DNA of 64,000 nucleotides from Symbiotaphrina buchneri (lineage: Eukaryota > Ascomycota > Symbiotaphrinales > Symbiotaphrinaceae): the NCBI GenBank assembly GCA_001599915.1, contig BCIG01000003.1, forward strand, positions 620,001 through 684,000. Direction: 5' to 3'. The position numbers were made by a program, and so were the translations under genes. This document shows, in pieces, positions 34,473 through 46,185 of this stretch. The stretch's first letter is position 1, and every line of letters begins with the position of its first letter. The notes under the pieces are model-generated. The model saw only the letters and a program-made list of their open reading frames with translations. It was not told the origin of the DNA and searched no databases.

Positions 34473-35453
34473 TGTGAGATCTCGGGAGATCAGGTTGAGG
34501 TCGATGTTGCAGGAATATATGCGACAAGTCAAGTCGAGGCAAGCAATGCTATCATGCAAAAGAGTGACTGGGAAGAATGAAGACGATAATGAGCGTCAGG
34601 GTGGCAGACTCGAGAGCAAATAAATGAATGAACGATATTATGGAAGAGGTGGTGAGGGAAGGAAATGCACCGCTCTCGTGAGAGGGAACACCACGGTGCC
34701 GCCGCGTTCTACGACGTTACAGCCGACATTCCCTCCAGCTTTCCTCCAACAGCGGCAGGGGCAAATTTGGTAGCGGAGCAGCGCTAGACATTTACGCTTA
34801 CCTTAGGTGGTGCCATAACAGGCGTTGACTCGTTGAGTGTCTCGAGGCTCCGTACTGGTCAAGCTTGAGACGATGTTTACGCCGAGGACCCTTTCCGCGC
34901 CCTCTTGCCCCTGGCGAGTCATTTCCGCCAGCCGGACCAGCCTGACATGGTTTGGTTGCCCAGCGCTGTTCCAGACCAGTGGCACAGGCACGGAGTAGTC
35001 GAGACTTCGAGACTCGGGCGAGCAGAAAAGGATGCGCCACGGGCCTGACAAGCCCTACCGGACCGTTTCCAAGATCTCGAGCTTAAAAGAACCCATACAT
35101 ACTTGGTGGACCCCTAACATCATAAGCCACGGGTAAGATATTGCGCCAAGGATGGTACGCCGTCTCATGATTCGTTGGCAAAGCTTGTTAATTAACCTGA
35201 TACGGTATGACGTACAGCTTTCTTTTACTTTAGCTCAATTTAGTCTATTATTAGCCTGCTGCCTATTCTTTAGCTTAAATTCCTCCAATCAGAGTTGGGG
35301 CCGGGTGGTGGGAAATTGCACCGAGAGGCAGGTCGCAGGATTGGACGGATACCTACCTTACCTAAGGTAAGGTAGCTTGATGCATTCATTATTATTGCTG
35401 CGTGCCAGCAATTCCTCACCCGCCGAGCTCTGAACCATTCTCCTCCGGTCCTC
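34473..35453. other. Divergent spacer with AT-rich patch
   Basis: The upstream regions of the KRE9/KNH-like and TenA-like genes. About 35160-35290 is clearly richer in A and T than its surroundings, with no reading frame; it may be a decayed repeat. The AGGTAAGGT palindrome lies at 35353-35375. No gene is seen. Confidence 0.5.
35353..35375. repeat. Palindrome of the AGGTAAGGT motif
   Basis: CTACCTTACC (35353-35362) and its exact reverse complement GGTAAGGTAG (35366-35375) flank TAA. It is about 80 nt upstream of the TenA-like ATG. Partial copies occur in other spacers of the window. Confidence 0.6.
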
Positions 35454-36216
35454 ATGAAGCTGACTACACACCTCCTCACGCATCCTGACTTCAGCGGGCT
35501 GTTTCACGACGCGACCCACAGCCCCTTCCTCGAGGCCGCCGGCGATGGCCAGCTGCCTTTGCCCGCCCTGTCGCGATGGCTGGCTCAAGACCGCCTCTAC
35601 GCACAAGCCTACGTCCGCTTCGCCTCGTTGATCCTGGCCCAGCTGAAGTTCCCCGCCAAGCCTGATCCCGAGGACCTGCAATGGCGCCTGTCCGGCGTCC
35701 TGATCGACGCGCTGGCCAACGTCCGTCGTGAGATCGGCTTCTTCGACGACATATCCGCGCGCTTCGGCGTGGATATCGAGCCGAAGGAAGTAGCCTCGGC
35801 CACGGCCGCCTATCTGGCCTTGTTCGAGGAGGCGGCCCAGGCCGGATGGCAGCAGGCCATGGTCGTGCTATGGGCTACGGAAATCGTACGCTCAGCCTCG
35901 TTTGAGATATGCTTCCCCGCTGTAGTCTGATGCTGACGATGCCCCTGCTTCATAGTGCTACCTCTCCGCGTGGAAGTATGCCCAATCCTGCATCTCTCAA
36001 TTCGGTGACTACGGTGATGATAAAGATGGTGGAGCGCTTCGCACCGAGCTCATCCCCAACTGGACAAACGAAGAGTTTGAGCAGTTCGTTGATAACATTG
36101 CAGGCCTACTAGACGAGATCGGAGAGTACTTCGATGGGGATGAGCTCAGCGGTGCGGAGCAATTGTGGGCAAAGACTTGCCAGATAGAGAAGGCCTTCTG
36201 GCCTCCATTGGCCTAA
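35454..36216 (+). CDS. TenA/THI-4 family protein
   Basis: Two exons, 35454-35885 and 35956-36216, give about 230 aa. The 70-nt intron (GTACGC...CATAG) keeps phase 0, giving ATEI|CYLSAWKYAQ. Features of the all-helical TenA/haem-oxygenase-like fold are visible: LSRWLAQDRLYAQAYVRFAS near residue 40, a conserved FGVDIEPKEVASATAAYLAL helix, a W-E-I-C-Y-L-type turn, and the late EEFEQFVDNIAGLLDEIG helix. Bacterial TenA salvages the thiamine pyrimidine, and fungal Thi20 carries a fused copy. Here it is a stand-alone copy without a kinase domain, so thiamine salvage is possible but not shown. Exon 1 is GC-rich compared with its neighbours. The product is likely cytosolic. Confidence 0.87.
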
Positions 36217-36654
36217 GGCTTGACAGCTACATTCACGCCCATCACATCTCGTTATCTGCATAATGTCGTTGCATCAGCTAGGAAGCCAATCGGTTTGTAT
36301 GTACATATCATCATAGGTCATAAAGCTAGAGAAATTTCTGCATATCTGAAATGAGCAAAAGTCGGAGTTCGGTCGCTAGACTGGCGGAGTAATAGCGCTT
36401 TTAAGTCTCAACGAGGTCGGATCTGGTCTGTATGTACCAATAAATGTGATGACCTGCTGAACGCCGCCCGTGCTAACTGTTTGTGTAAAAAAGCCATTGG
36501 GTATCTTTGCCGCCAAAGGCAGAAACAGGACCCGCAATATGCACAGCGAAGAGAAGAACAAGATAAGGTGAAAAAGCGGCTCCCGAACGAATTGTCTTTG
36601 GAGATAATATGTGCCAAAATTGCATGCATTTCCGTCGTGGGAAGTTGGTGTAGA
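36217..36654. other. Spacer between convergent genes
   Basis: About 440 bp between the ends of the TenA-like and GH5 genes. Only probable 3' UTR sequence is seen. Confidence 0.5.
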
Positions 36655-38134
<1,480 letters not shown>

Positions 38135-38695
38135 CGTGATGATAAGTCTCGTAGTAATCAGGTTGAAGCTACGAGCGCATCACCGGAAGGGATGGGGGCA
38201 TAAATGATGAGGGTTGGAATCCCGGGGGAAAGAGATGCTGGGATTAAGCTATGTGGATCCAGATTGCGGCCCTGGGCGTGGCTGGGGGATTAAATAGCTG
38301 GAGGCGAGGCTGTACGGCGGGCGGGAACGAGAGCGGTGATGGTCGGTCCATTCCTCGCATGAGCGTCGACATTTGGCCAATTCGGCACGCCTGACAACAC
38401 GAAGCTGTTTGCGAGCAGGACTAGCACGGATACTACTCTCTTTGCTCCACTCTTTTCCCGGGTACCTCACGAGCACTTCGTAGTCAGAGCTTTTTTTTTT
38501 TTTTTTTTCGATGACAATATGAAATCGACCTCCCGGCGCACAATCGGCCCAGCTTAGCTCTGGGGAAGCTGCTGGGATCAGCTGCCTGATGCGTGCTAGA
38601 AGTTGTACTCATTCGGGCACTCCATACCGGAAAGCGCAAAAGATGGGCCCTTGTCCCTGCCGCTATGACGCTGCGGTGCAGGAACGCTCTGGAGA

Positions 38696-38723
38696 TACGA
38701 AGTACTGTGCGGAGTACTTCGTA
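38696..38723. repeat. Perfect 11-bp inverted repeat
   Basis: TACGAAGTACT (38696-38706) and AGTACTTCGTA (38713-38723) are exact reverse complements separated by GTGCGG. The spacer junction also makes a GCGGAGTACT, close to the TACGGAGTA motif seen elsewhere. Confidence 0.7.
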
Positions 38724-40699
38724 CCCAACTCGTACTGATCCCAGCCAGCCCTGCATCAGCAGCAGCAGCAGCATTAATCCCGGAGAAGCCTGATGGTACG
38801 AGGGACCCAAGCAGGGCTGGCCGACCTACAAGATAAGACATCAATCTCTTCCTGCCACCTCATGTGCAATGTGCATCCGGTTAATTGGCCGAAGAATGGG
38901 CTAAGGGTCCAGGTGGCTGCAGGTGGCTGTTTCTTGGTTGCGCCCAGGCACCGAAGTACCGTACGAGAGTACCTTGACACCAAGCTACCTCAGGTACGAA
39001 CCCGGCGGGAACGGTGCTTTGAGTTCACCGCCTTGCCTGCTAGGGAAAGCAAACTATGACGGAAACATCGGGCATCACAACGGCATCTTATGGTACCTGT
39101 AGGTAACATTCCACCCATCGGCTTTTCGAGAAGGCTGAAATGCTTGTGAGTTAGCAATGAGTCTTTTACAGTTTCGCTAGTCCTTAACTGGTTCGACGTA
39201 TGAGCTTGTCATGGATTTGGCATCTTTATGACCTTCGGTACGGAGTAAAATGAAGCTATTCATACAGCAAGAGCCTGGCTCAAAGGTCATACAGGGAGAC
39301 GGTACGCCTGCAGCGGCATGCGTCAGAAGTGAGGTAGGTTAGGTGTCCTTACACTTACCGATTAGTTCCCGCTGACTTACCTACGCTCATCAATCTGTCA
39401 CGTCCCACAGCCGCCTTGTTCTGTCTTCCCATGAAAAAAAAAGTACAAGCGTACGTAGATCGACGCAGGTCTGGCCCGTGAGGTACCTTCGTAAAGAAAG
39501 GGTACAGGCACAAGCACCGAGGCAACTCGAACAATTTCCCGAGATACAAAGTTGTTGCGAGTAAGTTGGGTGTCTTACCTTACTGAGGGAATAGGGGTGT
39601 TCTTACTCCGTACCTACCTAGAAGACACAGTACCTAGGTGCCTTCCTTCCGATGATGTAAATGTCCCGCCCAGTGCCCTCTCATCGAGCCCTGAAACAAG
39701 CCAGATCTGCACCGAGATGGGATGGTGATCCTATGGCATTGTGATCATTCCCATCCCCTTGTCGGCACCGCTGTTCCTTGGCGCCACTGACGACGGTTCA
39801 ACCAACCCCAAAACTCTGAACCTTACCCCGCAAAATGCAAGGGCCTGCTTGTAACCAATAGCTTCATAGGCGGAGCCCGATCAAGTCACAGGTTGCCAAG
39901 CATGAGAAGTGTCGGCGAATTATGTCTTTCCATCGACGTCAAGGGCGCGTCGAGATACATTCGAGACTATGTTTCAGGAGGTCATGCGGATGGATTTAAT
40001 TTTTACTAAAGCAGCTACTGACGAACCGGAGCGGCGACCAGTCTCGGTCATGGCCAACGAGGATCGTCCCATGGTCAAGTGATCATTTCACTACACAAGT
40101 CTCTAGCATCATCCATTACGCCGAGTAAAGATCGTGACGATGATGCCCTTCGTTGCCGTTGACGATAGCATCGCGAGTTGGCTCGATTCCTCAGTTGTCA
40201 TAATAGCAACGTGCCAGCTTCTGTGATGCCTCGTGACTGTTTGGATTCGACGATGGTCTACAAGGATTAACGCTACAGGCCAATCAGTACATACATTACA
40301 ACTACGTAGCTTTGTCTGGTCGTTCATCAAGTTGACCCTATCATGCGTCTCGGCCTCAGAGCATTGGTTACAGCATGTCACCTGGCCATGTCTGGGGATT
40401 ATCGGAGCAAAATGCTAGAACCAGCCTTCACCTCAGGCATTTGACATGTAACCCTCTCCGAATGATTCGCAGGTTATGATGTAGGTAAGAAATGGAAAAG
40501 GACATGCAGTTTGGGGAACCTTGGAGATCAGGCCACCATCAATCCCCACAGCGACGAGTGCAACCGTCTGCTCAAAATGGGCCGACCGTTGAAGATAAGG
40601 TGCTGACGGGCCCACGCAAAGCATGACCCTGACCTACTTTAAATAATTCATCCATCCGTCAACTTTGTACGACCACCCGAACCTCTTCCTCGTCCCAAA

Positions 40700-40707
40700 T
40701 ATATAAG
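40700..40707 (+). promoter_or_regulatory. TATA box
   Basis: TATATAAG in a GC-balanced setting. It could start a transcript with a 5' leader of about 600 nt for the ALDH gene (ATG 41347), or a short transcript of its own. Confidence 0.4.
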
Positions 40708-41346
40708 CCCGAAAGGCACCCAGAGGGCGATTTATTTAGGATGGTTGCGGTTCGCCCATCCTATGAGCAGAGATACGAGATGCACGATTACCGTGGATGC
40801 TTCCCGGCCTCGGTTGCCCCCACTCTGCTACGGGATGCTGTCAGAGGGTCCAGGGCCAACGACAAGGCACCATACCCTGCACAGTCTAGACTCGGCCCTG
40901 CTCTCCCCCCATCCTTTGAAATGTCAATACTGGCGACGAGGAGGATGATATGCCTGCCTCACATATATTTCCTTCAATGTCTTCTTTTACTTGATACGTG
41001 CAATTGCGACACGGCCGTAATTTGTGTTTTTGCACTTTCATCTACAGCCTTTTCAATCCATCCAGGAAACCAAGTAAAGTATGTACATGTTACCGTTTCA
41101 TTTTATTTCATGCCCCACCTAACCCCATCCACTCGTCCGTCGTCATTTAGCTCGAATGGAGCTTGCTATGATTTTGTTGAAATCTATTTCTCTACAACGA
41201 ATATCCTTGCATATTCTATTGCGATTTATTTAGACATCTGCAGACCTCTCCTGTGAAGCAGACTTTACCTTGGACAATGCTGCATAGATAATGCGACAGC
41301 CATAGCCTGTGGCACTGACATCATTTTATAGCGCAAAGATCTACCA

Positions 41347-42928
41347 ATGGCGTCGAACGGGAAATCCAACGGCCATGCCAACGGAGAATCCAAGTATACG
41401 GTGCCATTGTTGATCGATGGTAAAGATGTACATACAGATCATAAATTCGACATTGTGCATCCCGGCACCGAAGGCTTCGTCTGGCACGTGTCAGGGGCCG
41501 GCAAGGCTGAAGCCGTCCAGGCAGTAGAAGGAGCAGAAAAAGCCTTTAAGAAATGGAGAAAGGTCAAGCCGGAGGTCCGACGAGACATCTTTCTGAAGGC
41601 GGCGGAGATCCTCGATAGCCGCAAGGAAGAGCTGGAGATTTACATGGCTGACGAGACCGGCGCTGCCAAGTCTTGGACCAGCTTCGTTGTTCCCCTAGCC
41701 CGAGACCTCCTCAAAGACATTTCCGGTCGGATCATGTCCATCGAGGGCTCGATCCCGGAGGCGCAGGACGAAGGGCGAACAGCCCTGGTCTTCAAGGAAC
41801 CATATGGTGTCATTCTTGCAATTGCCCCTTGGTATGTGGATGATGCAAGTTAATGAGGTCCAGCTCTGACCAACTGCTCGTAGGAATGCTCCATACATCC
41901 TTGGTTTCCGCAGCGTAGCGTACGCCCTCGCAGCCGGCAATACCTGCGTGTTGAAGGGCTCTGAGCTCTCACCCCGCTGTTTCTGGGCCATCGGCTCCGT
42001 CTTTGAGCAAGCCGGTCTCCCTAGTGGCTGCCTCAACGTCCTGTATCACCGCGCTCAAGATGCAGCAGAGGTCACGGGCGCCCTGGTCGAGCATCCGGCT
42101 GTCAGAAAGATCAACTTCACCGGCAGTACGGCGGTGGGCAGCATCATCGCCTCGTTGGCCGGGAAGCACGTGAAACCCGTGCTGATGGAACTCGGCGGCA
42201 AGGCGAGCACGCTCGTGCTGGCCGATGCCGATTTGAAGAAAGCGGCACACGCCTGCGTCCTTGGCTCCTTCCTGCACGCCGGCCAGATCTGCATGGCATG
42301 CGAGCGGGTGGTGGTCGACGCATCCATCGCGGATGCCTTCGCCGAGGAGTTCAAGGCCGCGTTGGACCAGATCTTCGATCCCTCTAAGCCCGCTCCGGTG
42401 ATGGTGTCGAAGGCCGCCGTCAAGAAGACGAAGACCCTGGTGGACCAGGCGCTGTCGAAGGGAGCCAAGGCTCTGAACCAACTGCCCGAGGACCACCAAG
42501 AACTGACCGGGGCCCGGATGAGGCCGATCATCGTGGACGGCGTCACCCCCGAGATGGACATCTACTACTCGGAGAGCTTCGGACCTAGCGTGTCCTTTAT
42601 CCGCGTCAATGGCGACGACGAAGCCGTGGCTGTCGCCAATGATACCGAGTATGGTCTTACCGCAGCCGTCTTCACCGAGGATCTCCGGAGAGGTTTGAGG
42701 GTCGCTCATCAAATCGAGAGCGGGTATGTGATCTCTTATGCTTTCCTGGCCATCCCTCCCATTTGCTAATTCAATGGACGCAGTGCCGTACACATTAATG
42801 GCATGACATGTCACGATGAGCCCAGACTGCCCCACGGCGGTGTCAAGAAGAGCGGCTTTGGAAGGTTCAATGCGAATTACGGATTCGAGGAATTCTTACG
42901 ATCAAAGACAGTCACTTTCGAGGAATGA
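41347..42928 (+). CDS. NAD(P)-dependent aldehyde dehydrogenase (vanillin/salicylaldehyde dehydrogenase-like)
   Basis: Three exons: 41347-41831, 41884-42723 and 42784-42928, about 489 aa. Both introns (52 and 60 nt, GTATGT donors) join in phase, reading IAPW|NAPYILGFRS and IESG|AVHINGMT. The fold's landmarks are present: KINFTGSTAVGS for the cofactor loop, general base Glu in MELGGK (~E264), nucleophile Cys in AGQICMACERV (~C298), YYSESFGPSVSF, and the C-terminal LPHGGVKKSGFGRFN. It oxidises an aldehyde to an acid, probably in the cytosol. The overall pattern is closest to fungal salicylaldehyde/vanillin-type enzymes, but substrate choice cannot be read reliably. There is no targeting peptide; the N-terminus is Asn/Gly/Ser-rich. 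Confidence 0.94.
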
Positions 42929-43187
42929 GCCGACGCCGATCACACTGGACCAGACTTTGTGTTTCCCCTATGAGGGCATTTGCATACACCTTGTAGTTAG
43001 TAGGCCAATGAGACATCCTCATTCTGGTGTCATATGAACTTAATCATGTATATAATGACCCTGCTGGCCTAAACTTTTTCCACTGCGTCGCGCATATGCC
43101 CGACAGCTATGAACGATATAATTATCATATATGCCACTTATATACGCAATTTTCTCAACGGCCATCTACAGCTCCACCACATTGCTT
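42929..43187. other. Short spacer between convergent genes
   Basis: About 260 bp of probable 3' UTR between the ALDH and M28 genes; nothing else is seen. Confidence 0.5.
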
Positions 43188-45594
43188 CTATTTGTCCAGC
43201 GAAGCTTTTGCCTTGTAGACCGTCCCTGTAATTATACCGATCCATCGGTGGACGTTCGTCGTATTGCCGGCATCAATGCTTTCGACTAGCCCAGGATATG
43301 TGGCGCCTGCGTAACCAGTGTTGATTCCAGGTGCGTACACGACATGCTTGAACCAAGATCTCCCGTCCAACCCTGGTTCAAACAAGAACTGCCTTTCCAA
43401 GTACTTGTACTTGGCATTTACCCTTCTGATCTGGTGGTAGAGCTTCATCTTCTTCCAGACATACCACCATGGCAGGTGTTCATCAAGTTTAGCCTGTAAT
43501 TTGGCCGCCTCGGTATCGAAAGCGACTGCCGTCGAATGGAACTGCGCCAGCGCAATATCGAGCGGTTGGAAAAGGAACGGATCGTCCGGGCTTGCCTTTT
43601 CTTTGGCATCATTCAGATACCTCTGCAGTCCTTCCGCATATTCGGTTGCATTGAACTGGATGATGGGAGAGTCTGCTAGTTTTGCAGCTGTCAAGCCCCA
43701 CACCTTGGCAATTGTCGTGTGATACTTGAAGCCAGGATCACCGAATCGAGCCATCCAGTCGAAACTGTCGTAGTTCGAATGGTAATGATAGACAGCGTCG
43801 TCCGGACACGGCCCGAAACCATAATCCACAGAAGGAACACCGGCATAATCCTGGAAGGCAGTGAAGTCGCTTCCGCTGCCCATCGTACTGATATGGCCAT
43901 TCCAAACATCCCTGACCGTCTGCCCTTTCACAGTGTCGTTTGGTGACTTCACGAGAGATGTAGCTTCGTATATCGCATCGTTAAGAAGAGGGCTGGCCGA
44001 CGCTGAGAAGCACCTGCCCCTAGCGCCAACGTCGACATTCAGGTAGGCTACAGCACTTTTTGCGAGCCAGGGGAGGTATTCCTCCACCCATTCAGTTGAC
44101 CCAATGAGGCCATACTCTTCCCCGTCCCAGCTGGCAAGCACTATCGTGCGCAAGGGCTTCCATCCTTTTTCCAACGCTTTTCCGAAACTGCGGACTAGCT
44201 CATTCATGGCGGCGGAACCACTGTTGGGATCACCTGCGCCTCCTGCGATCCATGCATCCCGATGGTTGCCCAGCACGATAACTTCATCAGAGAGCGTGCC
44301 GTTAATGATTCCAATGACGTTCCAGAGAGGGGTCGTGACATATTCCTGTTCATTGAACAGATTCAGCACTACACCTTCTGGAGAAGGGCCAACATTGTAT
44401 TCGACTCCTTTTGATCGTAGTCCTCCACCATTCCAGTCTTTGTTTATCTCAGAAGCATTTGGGCCGGCACCGTTAAGGGCCTTGAGAATTGGAATAGCGT
44501 CTCGGTAAGATATCGGCAAAGATGGAATAGAAGGAATGGAGTGCTTCGGATCAAGACGAGGGACGCCAGGCTTGGAGGGATAGCCCGGGGTCGTCGGATC
44601 ACCAGGCGCAATGCCTGGTATTGTAAGTTAGCTGCGCTCCGACAAACCTAATACGATTCGACTGGATGAACTCACTGAGGAATTGCACGCTGCCCCGTTG
44701 AACACTACTGTCTTGTCGTGCAGGACCCTTAGGGTAAGGCTCATACCCATTTTCCTCGGTGATATCTCCATCATCCCCCGGATCGGTATAGATTACGCAG
44801 CCCACCATACCGTGTTCCTGAGCAAATTTCACTTTGAGGCCTCGGAAGATACCGCCATATTTGGCTACCGCAATCTTGCCCTCGAGACTGACATTTGCCT
44901 TCACCAGGTCTTGGAAGTCTTCATATGTCCCATAATTCACCCAGACATACTGAGCAGTAGCATTGCCGCTTGCAGAGTAACCATGGAAGGTTGGGACTCT
45001 GTCTTCTAACTGGCTGGTCTGATCCTCCTTGAGGACATCCTCCGTCAAGGTAGCTTCGTAGAGGATCTTGTAATCGAGCTGTCCAGCCTCCGATGTATTC
45101 TGTCCAAGTAGGGCCAGTCTATGGTCCTTGGGATAATTTATGTAGATATCATAGGCCACAACGCTGGAATCTGCAACGCCAAACTCTTGCCATCGCTCTT
45201 TAGTCCACACAGCCTGACTGAGGTTCTTGCCCGCTAAATGCGGCCCAGACGTATAGTACTTGCTCCACTCTTCGGCTTTCTTCTCGTCCGGAGTCTCGAG
45301 GAGAATTTCTTGAAGCTCTTTGTAGCTCAGTTTGGACTGCGACCAAGCAGCGGATGGTTTCTGATGATTGTGACCATGCTTGTGTTTCTTGGGCGGATGA
45401 GTGCGTTCGTGGTGTGGGTAACCCGCGATGGGAAGAAGAAAGAGGAAGACAACAACGACGAGTGACGCTGAAAGGGCAATTGTGCAGAAACGGCGAAGAG
45501 TCGTGTGTGGATATCTCTGCGGGCGTGGAGCTACCCGCACCGTTTGCAGTAGAGGAGCTCGTTCTCCGTCGGCCATGACGGGCTTCTCAAGCAT
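43188..45594 (-). CDS. M28-family glutamate carboxypeptidase II-like membrane protein
   Basis: Two exons, 45594-44676 and 44614-43188, give about 781 aa. The 61-nt intron (GTGAGT...CCAG) joins as QFLS|IAPGDPTTPGYPS. A short cytosolic N-terminus precedes one membrane anchor (FCTIALSASLVVVVFLFLLP), followed by a His/Lys-rich segment (PHHERTHPPKKHKHGHNHQK). A PA domain comes next (KIAVAKYGGIFRGLKVKFAQ). The M28 domain keeps its zinc ligands: His in GNHRDAW, Asp in GAGDPNSG, Glu-Glu in WDGEEYG, Asp in YLNVDVG, and His in YHYHSNYD. A transferrin-receptor-like dimerisation domain closes it. Relatives are human GCPII and yeast Vps70/Tre1/Tre2. It is probably an active, secretory- or vacuole-facing exopeptidase. 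A second ATG at 45576 is possible. Confidence 0.94.
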
Positions 45595-46185
45595 GCTGCA
45601 GCGACCTCTGAACGGCTGTGTCTAGGCGTGCCTCCTTGGGGTGTGACTACTGCGGACGAAGGCAGTCCGAGGAGAGGACATTCGTATTTGAACGATGGGA
45701 GATTAATGAGCGTGGATAGATCACGGCGTATGACGCTGTCGCCCACCTTCCTGTTCGAGCGCTGACCGGCCGATCGGCCAATAGTTCGATAGCGGGGAGC
45801 GGCCACATCCGGATTTAGGTTTGGCCGAGACAGCAACATTAATGCACCACGGGCACCACTCGTCCTACCCTTAGGTATGTATTCTTACCTTACTCATGTG
45901 CACGAAGGGGTCCCCTGACTTGTCCCAGGGCTTGGGGGTACTGGGTCTTTCGTGGCAGCAACAACGTGCATTAATTGCCGCTCGGCTTGGAGTACAACCA
46001 AAGTTGCGAGGCCGTAGTTTGCAGGAGGAAGCACGCCAATCTTCTAAAGCAGTCGCAGTATCTCCATAACCAAGCCCACCCCCTGAAACTCCTTTTTGCC
46101 GCGCGTCATTGCTCAATCGAGTTCCGCTACGAAGGGACCATGTATAATCTGACAGGCCTGATTTGCCTCGACCCGTCGTATATCA
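45595..46185. other. M28 promoter and epsin 3' flank
   Basis: A spacer of about 590 bp. It holds the palindrome GGCCGATCGGCC (45768-45779), which overlaps a CCAAT box, and one TTACCTTACT motif near 45889. No gene is seen. Confidence 0.5.
45768..45782 (-). promoter_or_regulatory. 12-bp palindrome overlapping a CCAAT box
   Basis: GGCCGATCGGCC is a perfect palindrome, and its last CC starts CCAAT (45778-45782). It lies about 175 bp upstream of the M28 gene ATG, a usual distance for a HAP/CBF-bound CCAAT box in filamentous fungi. Binding is inferred. Confidence 0.4.

Larger units (their letters stand above)
38135..41346. other. 3.2-kb gene-free stretch rich in short repeats
   Basis: This stretch lies between the divergent GH5 and ALDH starts. 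It contains a long T run (about 38490-38508), a CAG run (about 38757-38773), the TACGAAGTACT inverted repeat, several TACGGAGTA and AGGTAAGGT-type motifs (39238-39640) and a TATA box at 40700. The 171-aa open frame at 40741-41256 lacks family features. I see no supported gene. Confidence 0.5.

Noticed and set aside
40741-41256. 171-aa open frame after a TATA box, upstream of ALDH
   Set aside because: No domain, biased composition or splice context, and it reads like translated leader or intergenic sequence. Kept only as a possible leader ORF.
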